Position numbers and translations under genes: made by a program. Under the pieces are notes generated by a model that ran no database searches, was not told the origin of the DNA, and was given only the letters and a program-made list of their open reading frames with translations. This document shows, one piece after another, positions 21,629 to 32,100 of a stretch of DNA of 64,000 nt; the first letter of the stretch is position 1, and each line of letters begins with the position of its first letter. This DNA comes from Lepas anatifera. Lineage: Eukaryota > Arthropoda > Thecostraca > Lepadidae. The stretch is taken from contig JAOTON010000940.1 in the NCBI GenBank assembly GCA_034440635.1, positions 1,188,001 to 1,252,000 on the forward strand, read 5' to 3'.

Positions 21629-22135
21629 TGGCTCAAAGATCCGAACCTCTCTTCTTTGTTTGTGGATATTTCATGAACAGTGATGAATGTCTTATTTATC
21701 GCTGGTATTTATGGAACTATTATTCATGTTCCCATAATCGCATTGGCGAACATACTTTGGAGCTATCTGACAACATAAATACAAATTATCAAATTATATT
21801 GACCCCCTGGATTTTGGGTTTCCCATAAACTCCCCAAATTTCTGCCACTTCTTGCCACTTTTTACCGGTTTAAACCGGTAAAAACCGGCTGGCGGCAGTA
21901 AGTCCTCTCAAGTGGCAAAAATGCCAACCCTGGCCCCACTACAGGACCCTGTGGTATCCGACGCACGACTGGTTGCCACTAAGACCTGACACCTACAACC
22001 CTCACACACTGTCTTCTTCCTGTTAAAAACTCTGTATCCACTGTAGGGGCTTTCCTTGGATACTGTAAGCTTAGAGTTTTACCAGAAGCAGCTCTTGAGG
22101 GATAGAGTCAAATCATTCTTTAGGAAAACGAGCCC

Positions 22136-24095
22136 TTTCTTCAAGAATTCTTTGGGAAAACGAGCCCTTTCATATGATAGATATCATTGTATGATTTTTT
22201 TGTATTTATTGGTGGAAAATTGGTTTTGAAAATTCGAGGCCCCTTTAGGGCCCCTCTTAATCAATGCAACGGGCATGTTCTTTAGCCAGATTTATCCTTC
22301 TGGTATGAAGGTGATATATACCAATTTTGAAGAAAATCGAAATAGCCCGCCCTATTCGCCAAAATTTTCAAAGTGCCTTAGTGGGGCCCCTATGGGCCCC
22401 ATGACTAAAATGATGGTTGGATTATCTTTGGGAAAACGAGCCCTTTCATATGATAGGTATCATTGTATGATTTTTTTGTATTTATTGGTGGATAATTGGT
22501 TTTTGAAAATTCGAGGCCCCTTTAGGGCCCCTCTTAATCAATGCAACGGGCATGTTCTTCAGCCAGATTTATCCTTCTGCTATGAAGGTGCTATATACCA
22601 TTTTTGAAGAAAATCGAAGTAGTCCGCCCTATTCACCAAAATTTTCAATCGGGCCTAGCGGGGCCCCTATGGGCCCCATGACTAAAATGATGGTTGGATT
22701 ATCTTTGGGAAAACGTGTCCTTTCATATGATAGGTATCATTGTATGATTTTTTTGTATTTATTGATGGATAATTGGTTTTTGAAAATTAGAGACCCCTTT
22801 AGGGCCCCTCTTAATCAATGCAACGGGCATGTTCTTTAGCCAGATTTATCCTTCTGGTATGAAGGTGATATATACCAATTTTGAAGAAAATCGAAATAGC
22901 CCGCCCTATTCGCCAAAATTTTCAAAGTGCCTTAGTGGGGCCCCTATGGGCCCCATGACTAAAATGATGGTTGGATTATCTTTGGGAAAACGAGCCCTTT
23001 CATATGATAGGTATCATTGTATGATTTTTTTGTATTTATTGGTGGATAATTGGTTTTTGAAAATTCGAGGCCCCTTTAGGGCCCCTCTTAATCAATGCAA
23101 CGGGCGTGTTCTTCAGCCAGATTTATCCTTCTGGTATGAAGGTGCTATATACCAATTTTGAAGAAAATCGAAGTAGTCCGCCCTATTCTCCAAAATTTTC
23201 AAAGTGCCCTAGTGGGGCCCCTATGGGCCCCAAGACTAAAATGATGGTTGGATTATCTTTGGGAAAACGAGCCCTTTCACATGACAGGTATCATTGGATG
23301 ATTTTTTTGTATTTATTGGTGGATAATTGGTTTTTGAAAATTCGAGGCCCCTTTAGGGCCCTCTTAATCAATGCAACGGGCATGTTCTTCAGCCAGATTT
23401 ATCCTTCTGGTATGAAGGTGCTATATACCAATTTTGAAGAAAATCGAAGTAGTTCGCCCTATCCGCCAAAATTTTCGAAGTGCCCTAGTGGGGCCCTTAT
23501 GGGCCCCATGACTAAAATGATGGTTGGATTATCTTTGGGAAAACAACCCCTTTCATGTGATAGGTATCATTGTATGATTTTTGTATTTATTGGTGGATAA
23601 TTGGTTTTTGAAAATTCGAGGCCCCTTTAGGGCCCCTCTTAAATAATGCAACGGGCATGTTCTTCAGCCAGATTTATCCTTCTGGTATGAAGGTGCTATA
23701 TACCAATTTTGATGAAAATCGAAGTAGTCCGCCTTATTTGCAAAAATTTTCAAAGTGCCCTATAGTGGGGCCCCTATGGGCCCCATGACTAAAATTATGG
23801 TTGGATTATCTTTGGGAAAACGAGCCCTTTCATATGATAGGTATCATTGGATGATTTTTTGTATTTATTGGTGGATAATTGGTTTTTGAAAATTCGAGGG
23901 CCCTTTAGGGCCCTCTTAATCAATGCAACGGACATGTTCTTCAGCCAGATTTATCCTTCTGGTATGAAGGTGCTATATAGGACCAATTTTGAAGAAAATC
24001 GAAGTAGTCCGCCCTATTCGCCAAAATTTTCAAAGTGCCTAGTGGGGCCCCTATGGGCCCCATGACTAAAATGATGGTTGGATTATCTTTGGAGG
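22136..24095 (+). repeat. 277-bp satellite, right-arm array (~7 copies)
   Basis: Units recur at about 277 bp in the orientation opposite to the left arm, e.g. CAATGCAACGGGCATGTTCT near 22264, 22541, 22818, 23095 (one mismatch), 23370, 23647 and 23922. The two arms could pair over about 1.7 kb. Confidence 0.92.
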
Positions 24096-24238
24096 ATAAA
24101 GATGATGCGAAAACAAATTTTTGTTTCTTTTTGTGTCCTGTATGATCAGAAATAACTCTTTTTTGTAGTGAGTTAAGCGTGGACTGAATATGACTCTGTG
24201 TTGAATTTGTGCTGAACCTGTGCTAACTTCCGTTATAT

Positions 24239-24247
24239 GAATTCGTG
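24239..24247. repeat. FB-A target-site duplication, right copy
   Basis: GAATTCGTG directly after the right terminus; one mismatch to the left copy. Only 31 bp separate it from the target duplication of the next foldback element. Confidence 0.65.
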
Positions 24248-24278
24248 GGGGGTGCGGTGCTGGTGAAAGTGAAAGTGA

Positions 24279-24287
24279 GGTGGTGTT
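24279..24287. repeat. FB-B target-site duplication, left copy
   Basis: GGTGGTGTT immediately before the GGGACATG terminus; identical to 37023-37031. Confidence 0.9.
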
Positions 24288-26190
24288 GGGACATGCTACT
24301 ACACTGCCGACTCCAACTGCCAAAACTCAAAATCTGAACCGTTGCAGTAACTGCTTAGCTTTTCAGTGTGCTAATAGATTACTACCTTTTCTACAAATTT
24401 GTATCTTTTGGTGAGGTTTCGTTCACAAAAAACTGTTTTATTAGACTTTTTGTTAACCGGAAGTAGGGTTGGTTACTGCCAGAACTAGGTGCCAAAACTC
24501 AACTCACGAAACAATGACACAATCGCTTAGAAAATCTTTATGCCGACCTAAAAATAGTAATGCTTAAAATTTGTACCTTTTCACGATGTTTCTTTTCATG
24601 GAAACTGTAAAATTGTAGGTTAAAATTATACTACTTGTATTACGGCGGAATAATTTTCGGTGCCGTTAGTGTTCATGCTACTGCCAAAACTCAAAATCCG
24701 AACCATTGCAACAACTACTTAGCTTTATCGTCTTGAAATATATGTCTACCTTTTCTACAGATTTGTATCTTTTGGTGAAGTTTCGTTGGCTAGAAACTGT
24801 TTTATTAGACTTTTTGTTAACCGGAAATAGGATCTAAGACTACCAGAGCTGGGTGCCAAAAATCAACTCGTGAATAAATACAACAATCGCTTAGAAAAGC
24901 TATATACCGAGCTAAAAATAGTCATTTTTAAAATCTGTAGCTTTTCACGATGTCCCTTTCCAGGACAACTGTAAGATCATAGGTAAAAACCTTACTACTT
25001 TTATTACAGCGGAATACTTTCAGCTGCTCTTGGTCTTCATGCCCGGAACCGAAAGCTGCATACCAGATCAGAAATAACCCAGCATTCTTCCCATATCCCA
25101 AGATATCAATAATTCCCCATACCAGGACCAGGGGCGTACTTAAAACGTTGTGAACACAAGAAACAACGACAGCGCATAGGCGGATTCAGGACTTCCGGCA
25201 AGGGGGTGCCATCCGGAACAGGGGGCACCACTTTTGACCGGCAAAACCTATCAGGTGAGCACAAAATCTTATTGGTGGGTGCTGATTTTCGCAACCGGAG
25301 CGGGGATGGGAAGCTACATTTCAGGGGGGCGACATAAACCTTGCAGGGGGCACCGAGGGCTGATCGGGGGAGGGCGCGGGACCTCTGCCCCCTGGATTCG
25401 CCCATGCGACAGAGGCGTGTTAAGACTGCTGGAAAGGGGTGCAGTTGGAAAAGGCGTTCAAACGAGACTGCTGGCAACGAGATGTATTCTACAGAGGCGT
25501 GCTCAGAAGGTTAGGAAAAGGGTACAGTTGGCAAAGGCGTGTCCAGGAGACTGCTAGTAGGAACATGTAATGCAGACAGGCGTGCTCAGAGTGCAAAAAA
25601 GATATATAGTACAAAAGCGATCTCAGAGTGTTGGAAAAGAGTACATTGTACAGAGTGGTCTCAGACTGCTCGGAAGGGGTTGCAAGTGGAAAAGGCGTCT
25701 CCAAAAGACTGCTGGTGGGGATGATTTATTCAGAGGCGTGTTCAGAAAGCTGGGAAGAGGTGCAATTGGCAAGGACGTGTCCAGATCAGTGGCGTAGCCA
25801 GAGGAGTCGTTGGGGACCACGGACCCCCTTGGGCAGATCTTGTGCACTGGAAAACACGAGCATTGAACTGGAGGGCCCCTGAGCTTGGTCGCACGGGACC
25901 CCCGAACTTAGTTTCAGAGGGCCCCTGGGCTTGATCTCAGGGGCCCCGGAGCTTAGTGTACGACTGCCCTCCGAGCGTAATCTCGGGGACCCCCGAGCTT
26001 AATGTCAGATTGCCCTCCAAACTTGATCTCGGGGTCCCCGAGCTTGGTCTCAGTGGCCCTTGGTTGGTCTCGGGAGTTCCCGAGCCTGGTCTCAGGGGTA
26101 CTCCGGTATCGAGGGCTCCGAAGTATCAAACTTTGATCTTGGGGCCAACTGAGCTTGGTCTCAGGGGGCCCCGAGTTGGTCTCAGGGACC
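24288..26190 (+). repeat. FB-B left terminal inverted repeat
   Basis: Pairs with 35510-37022. The outer part is AT-rich (ccaaaactcaaaatctgaac; gactttttgttaacc). The middle carries a CATAGGCGG-type copy. The inner part enters the 22-bp satellite. The outer segment is tandemly duplicated (CATGCTACT at 24292 and again near 24674), an about 381-bp unit absent from the right arm. Confidence 0.88.
25174..25407. mobile_element. CATAGGCGG-type palindromic repeat, copy in FB-B left arm
   Basis: Starts CATAGGCGGATTCAGG and ends CCTGGATTCGCCCATG, with inner landmarks ccatccgga, tatcaggtgagc and aagctacatttcagggggcg shared with other copies. It lies in the arm and has an inverse partner at about 36265-36505. 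Confidence 0.7.
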
Positions 26191-29100
26191 CCGAGCTTGG
26201 TCTCTGGGGGCCCAAGCTTGGTCCCACGGACCTTTTCTTCTTTGTCCCACCAGCCTTTCGATCTTGATCTCACGGGCCTTTCGATCTTGGTCTCAGGGGC
26301 CCCGAGCGTGGGGTCAGTGGTCCCTCGAGCTTGGTCTCAGGGACCCCAAGCTTGGTCTCAGGTGCCCCCCCGAGCTTTGTTTCAGGAAACCCCCGAACTT
26401 GGTCCCAGGGGACCACCAAACTTGGTTTCAGCGGCCCGAACTTGGCCTCAGGGGCTCCCCGAGCTTGGTGTCAGGGGTCCCTCGATCATCGCTATCGAGG
26501 GCTCCGGATTAGCGAACATTGATATCGGGGGCACCTGAGCTTGGTCTCAAGGGCCCTGTGTTGGTCTCAGGGTTCTGAACTTGGCCCAGGGGCCCAAATT
26601 GGGGCCCCTGGGATCTTAGTATTAAGATCTTAAGAAGGCCCGTGGGACCGATCTTAAGATTGGTTCCACGGGCGTTTTGATCTTGGTCTCACGGTCTTTC
26701 GGTCTTGGTCTCAGGGAGCCCCCGAGCTTGGTCTCAGGGCCCCCAAAGCTTGGTGTCAGGGGACCCCGAACTTAGTTGCAGGGGACCCCCAAGCTTGGTC
26801 TCAGAGGACCCCCAAAATTAGTCTCAGAGGACCCCCAAGCTTGGTCTTAGTGGCCTGAGCTTGATCTCAGTGGGCTCCACGAGTTTGGTCTCAGGGGACC
26901 CCCGAGCTTGTCCTCAGTGGCCTGAGCTTGGTCTCAGGGGGCTCCACAAGCTTGGTCTCAGGGGCCCTCGATCATCGGTATCAAGGGCTCCGGATTATCG
27001 AACATTGATATCGGGGGCCCCTGAGCTTGGTCTCAGGCGCCCCGAGTTAGTCTCAGGAACCCGAGCCTGGTCTCAGGGGCCACAAGATTGGTCCCACGGG
27101 CCTTTTGATCTTGGTCTCATGGCCTTTCGGTCTTGGTATCAGAGGTTCCCCGAGCTTGGTCTCAGTGGCCTGAGCCTAGTGTCAGGGGGCGCCATGGGCT
27201 TGGTCTCAGGGGCCCCATGATCGTCGGTATCGGGGGCTCCGAAGTATTGAATATTGATCCTGGGACCCCCTGAACCTGGTCTCAGGGCGGCCTGAGCTTG
27301 GTCTCAGGGGACTTCCTGAACTTGGTATCAGGGCAGCCTGAGCTTGGTTTCAGGGGACCCCCGAGCTTGGTCTCAGGGGATTCAAACTCGGTGCCACGGG
27401 CCTTTGATCTTGTTCCCACGGGATTTTCGATCGTGGTCTCACGGGGCTCCTAAGACCAAGCTCGGGGTTTCACTTAGATCAGGTTCGGGGGCACCCTTAG
27501 GCCTATGCTTGCGCTTTTCTCAGGACTAACTCGACACCGTTGTTTGGGGGGGAGCAGATCAACACTCGAAGGCCCCCACGAGACTAATGCTCGGTACTCT
27601 GGAGCCCCTCGATACCAATGCTCGGGGACCCTGAGCCCAAGCCTCGGCCCCTGAGACCAAACTCTGGGTCCCATGAGGCCAATTCTCGGGCCTCGCTCAT
27701 ACTAACTTTTAGGTGCTCCCTGAGATTGACTCTCGGGGCCTCTTATGCAACAACTAGGGGGGGGCACAGCCTCAGGCTAAATCTCGAGGGTTCCCAAGAT
27801 TACCCCTCAGGGGCCTCCTGAGATCAGCACTCTGCGGATCAAATGGACTAGCTCTCGGACCCCTAGATTAATTATCGGAGCCACCTGAAAGTAAATATTG
27901 ACTCCTGAGAGAGACGCCCGTAAGACTATGGGACCGAATATCGGGGGTCCTCTAAGACTGACTCTCAGGGTCCCCTTGACCGACCCTTGGGGTTCTCTGA
28001 GACTGACTCTCATGGAGCCCCCTGAAATAGTCTGTCGCGGGGCCCTGAGAACCACTCTCTGGGGACCCTGGGACGAGCTCGGCCCCCTGAGACCGACTCT
28101 CGGGGCCCCTGAGACCGACTTTCGGGATCCCCTGAGACTAACTCTCAGGGACCCCCTGAAATCTACTTTTGGGGGTCTTGAGACTGACCCTCAGGGCGGG
28201 GCCCTGAGGCCGACTCGGGACGCCCTGAGAACGAATCTTCAAGTGCTTCTGAGACTGATTCTGGGGGCCCCGTGATCAGAGAATGCTTTGCAGTGGTTTA
28301 GATTGGCCCAAATGGGGGTCCTCGGACTCCTAGAACCCCTTGGCTACGCCACTGCATCCACACATTCGGGGGCCCGCCGAGATCAGCACTTGGAGGCCCC
28401 TGAAATCATTGCTCCCCCCGATACCAATACTCCGGAGCCCCTGGATACTGATGCACGGGGCTCCTAAGACCAAGCTCGGGGTTCCACTTAGATCAGGTTC
28501 GGGGGCACCCTTAGGCCTATGCTTGCGCTTTTCTCAGGAGTAACTCGACACCGTTGTTTGGGGGGAGCAGATCAACACTCGAAGGCCCCCCGAGACTAAT
28601 GCTCGGTACTCTGGAGCCCCTCGATACCAATGCTCGGGGACCCTGAGCCCAAGCCTCGGCCCCTGAGACCAAACTCTGGGTCCCATGAGGCCAATTCTCG
28701 GGCCTCGCTCATAAGTCCCCTCGATATCGATAGCCGGGGGACACCCCGAGATCAATATTGTCCCCCCCCCACTTCCCGAGATCAATGTTCGCTGCTCCGG
28801 AGCCATCGATACCAATGCTCGGGGGATCCCTGAGACCAGCTCTGGGGCCCCCTAAGACCAAGATCGAAAGACCCGTGAGACCAAGCTCGGGGCCCCCTGA
28901 GACCAAGCTCGGAAGGCCCGTGAGACCAAGCTCGGGCCCCTGATGCAAACCTTGGGGGCCCTGAGACCAAGCTTGGGGGACCTGAGACCAAGCTCGAGGA
29001 GCCCCCTGAGACCAAACTCGGGGGGCCTGAGACCAAGCTCGGGGGTCCCCTGGTACCAAACTCGGAGGGCCTCGTGACACCAAGCTCGGCGCCCCCTGAG

Positions 29101-32100
29101 ACCAAGATAGAAAGGCCCGTGAGACTAAAGCTTGGGGGCCTGAGACCAAGCTCGGGGGCCCTTGAGACCGAGCTCAGGGGCCCCTGAGATCAATGTTCGG
29201 TACTCTGGAGCCTTAAATACCGATGATCGGGGGCCCCCTGAAACCAAGCTCGGGGGCCCCTGAGACCAAACTCGGAGGGTCCCCTGAGACTAAGATAGAA
29301 AGGCCCCTGAGACTAAGCTCGGGGTCCCTGAGACCAAGCTAGGGGGACCCTGAGACCAGGATCGAAAGGTCCGTGAGACTAAAGCTCGGGGGTCCCTGAG
29401 ACCAAGCTCGGGGGGCCCCTGAGTCCGAGCTCAGGGGCCCCGAGATCAATGTCCGGTTCCCTAGAGTCTCGATACCGATGATCAGGGGCCCCCTGAGACC
29501 AAGTTCGGGGGTCCCCTGAGACCAAGCTCGGGGGCCCTGAGACCGAGCTCTAGTTGAGGCAAAACTCAGAGGGCCCCCTGAGACCAAGATAGAAAGGCCC
29601 CTGAGACTCAGCTCGGGGTCCCTGAGACCAAGTTAGGGGGACCCTGAGAGCAAGATCGAAAGGCCCGTGAGACTAAAGCTCGGGGGTCCCTGAGACCAAG
29701 CTCGGGGGCCCCTGAGACCGAGCTCAGTGCCCCCTCTCCCCGAGAACAATATCTGGTTCCCTAGAGTTCGACACCGATGATCAAGGGCCCCCTGAGACCA
29801 AGTTCGGGGGCCCACTGAGACAAAGCTCGGGGCCCCTGAGACCGAGCTCTGAGGTCCCCTGAGACCAAACTCGGAGGGCCCCCTGAGACCAAGATAGAAA
29901 GGCCCCTGAGAATAAGCTCGGGGTCCCTGAGACCAGGCTAGGGGGACCCTGAGACCAAGATCGAAAGGCTCGTGAGACTAGAACTCGGTGGCCCTGAGAC
30001 CGAGCTCAGTGGGTCCCCCGAGAACAATGTCTGGTTCCCTAGAGTCTCAATACTGATGAACAGGGGCCCCTGAGACCAAGTTCGGGGGTCCCCTGAGACC
30101 AACCTGGGGGCCCTGACAACGAGCTCGGGGGCCCCCTGAGACTGAGCCCGGGGGACCCCTAAGACCAAGCTCGGGGGGCCTCTGAGACCAAGATCGAAAA
30201 TCCCGTGAGATAAAGTCAGGGACCCCTGAGACCGAGCTCAGGGGGCCCCGAGATCCATGTTTGGTACTCTGGAGCCCTCGATACCGATGATCGGGGGCCC
30301 CTGAGACCAGGCTCGGAAGGCCCCTGAGACCAAGTTCGGAGGTCCCTTGAGACCAAGCTCAGGGGCCCTGAGACCAAGCTCGGGGCCCCCTGAGACCGAG
30401 CTCAGGGGCCCCTGAGACCAAGCTCAGGGGCCCCCGAGATCAATGTCTGGTTACCTAGAGTCTCGATACCGATGATCAGGGGTCCCTGAGACCAAGTTCG
30501 GAGGTCCCTTGAGACCAAGCTCGGGGGGCCCCTGAGACAAAGCTCGGGGCCCCCTGAGACCAAGCTCAGGGCCCCCCGAGATCAATGTTCGATACTCTGG
30601 AGTCCTCAATACCGATGATCGGGGGCCCCTGAGACCAAGCTCGGAAAGCCCGTGAGACCAAGCTCGGGGGCCCCTGAGACCAAGCTCGGGGGCCTCTGAG
30701 ACCAAGTTCGGAGGTCCCTTGAGACCAAGCTTGGGTGCTCCCTGAGACCAAGCTCAGGGGCCCCAGAGACAGGCTCGGGGGTCCCCCTGAGACCAAGATC
30801 AGCGGGGCCCGTAAGACCAAGCTTGGGGGCCCCTGAGACCAAGCTCGGAGGTCCCTTGAGACCAACCTCGGGGGCCTGATATCGAGCTCGGAGGGCCCCT
30901 GAGGCCAAGCTCAAGGGGGCCCCTGAGACCAATGCTCGTGTTTTCCAGTGCATAAGGTCAGCCCAAGGGGGGTCCGCGGACCCCAAGGACCCCCCTTGGC
31001 TACGCCACTGGTCCCATGGGCCTTTCGAGCTTGGTCTCACGGGCCTTTTGGTCTTGGTCTCATGGGATCCTGAGCTTGATCTCAAGGGGGTCCAGAGCTT
31101 GGTCTCAGGGCCCCCTTCGAGCTTGGTCTCAGGAGGCCCCTGGCTTGGTCGCAGGGCCCCCGAGTTTGTTCTCAGGGGACCCGCGAGCTTGGTCTCAGAG
31201 GACCCCCAAGCCTGGTCTGAGTGGCCTGAGCTTGGCCTCAGTGTGCTCCACGAGCATGGTCTCAGGGGCACCTCAATTATCGGTATCAAGGTCTCCGGAT
31301 TATCGAACATTGATTTCGGGAGCCCCTGAGCTTGGTCTCAGGGGCCCGAGCTTGGTCTCAGGGGCTTCAAACTTGGTGCCCCGGGAACTTTTGATCTTGG
31401 TCCCACGGGCTTTTCGATCTTGGTCTCACGGCCTTTCGGTCTTGGTATCAGGGCTTCCCCGAGCTTGGTCTCAGAGCCCCCGAGTTTGGTCTCAGGGGGC
31501 TCCACGGGCCTGCTCTCAGAGGTTTCTGAACCCCAAGACTAACTTCCGGATGTCGGTGAGACTGACTCTCGGAAGCAATCTGAGACTAACTTTTGGGTGC
31601 TCCCTGAGATTTGCTCTCGGGGCCCCTTATACAAAAATGGGGGCACAGCCTGAGGATAAGTCTCAAGGGCTTCCAGTATTGTCCCTGGGGGGCCTCTTGA
31701 GACCAGCAATCTGCGCATCAAGTGAGACTATCTCTCGGACCCTCAGATTAATCTCGGGGCCACCTGAAAGTAAATATTTAGTCCTGATAGAGACGCCCGT
31801 GAGACTATGGGCCCCCCTGAGACCGACACTCGTGGGGAGGGACCCCTGAGACCAAATTTCAGAAGTCCCCTAAAACTGACTCTCGGGGTCCCCTTGACCA
31901 ATTTTGAAGTTCTCAGAGACTGACTCTCAGGGGACTCGCTGAAATAGACTTTCGCGGGCCCTGAGAACCATTCTCTGGGGCCTCTGGGACTAGCTCGGCC
32001 CCCACTGATACCGACTCTCAGGGCCCACTGAGACCGACACTCGGGCCCCTGAGACCAACTCTCAGGGGCCCCCTGAAATCTACTTTCGGGGGCCTTAAGA

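Larger units (their letters stand above)
20106..22135. other. Core (loop) of FB-A
   Basis: About 2 kb of non-satellite sequence between the opposed arms. Holds a perfect 26-bp palindrome (20169-20194), a GC-rich interspersed fragment (20416-20605) with GGGCGCC near both ends, and a degraded copy of the hAT-like MITE (21275-21628). No protein of recognisable family, in particular no transposase. Confidence 0.7.
15476..24238. mobile_element. FB-A: 8.8-kb foldback element with 277-bp satellite arms
   Basis: The left end reads ATGTAACGGAAGTTAGCAC and the right end is its inverse (GTGCTAACTTCCGTTATAT). From there both ends match inward for about 180 bp, then enter arrays of the same 277-bp satellite in opposite orientation. 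Direct 9-bp repeats flank the element, GAAGTCGTG (15467-15475) and GAATTCGTG (24239-24247), with one mismatch. The left arm is about 1.7 kb once a nested element is removed, the right arm about 2.1 kb, and the core about 2 kb. No transposase frame is visible. Drosophila FB elements have the same plan (long inverted repeats made of tandem repeats, 9-bp target duplications), but no sequence link to them is claimed. Confidence 0.8.

Noticed and set aside
22275..23600. Family of 95-164-codon open frames beginning MFFSQIYPSGMKV
   Set aside because: They repeat with the 277-bp satellite, change frame with every unit, and appear equally in the opposite arm. No support for a protein.
25234..25557. 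Open frame of 107 codons in the FB-B arm
   Set aside because: Derived from the CATAGGCGG repeat and flanking short repeats; the mirrored arm has no matching conserved frame.
31016..31849. Long open frame of 277 codons (and many of 60-230 codons) across 25900-35700
   Set aside because: Low-complexity peptides (GLRGPRAWSQGPPSLVSGAP-type) arise from a 22-bp repeat lacking stops in some frames; they occur on both strands and in several frames.
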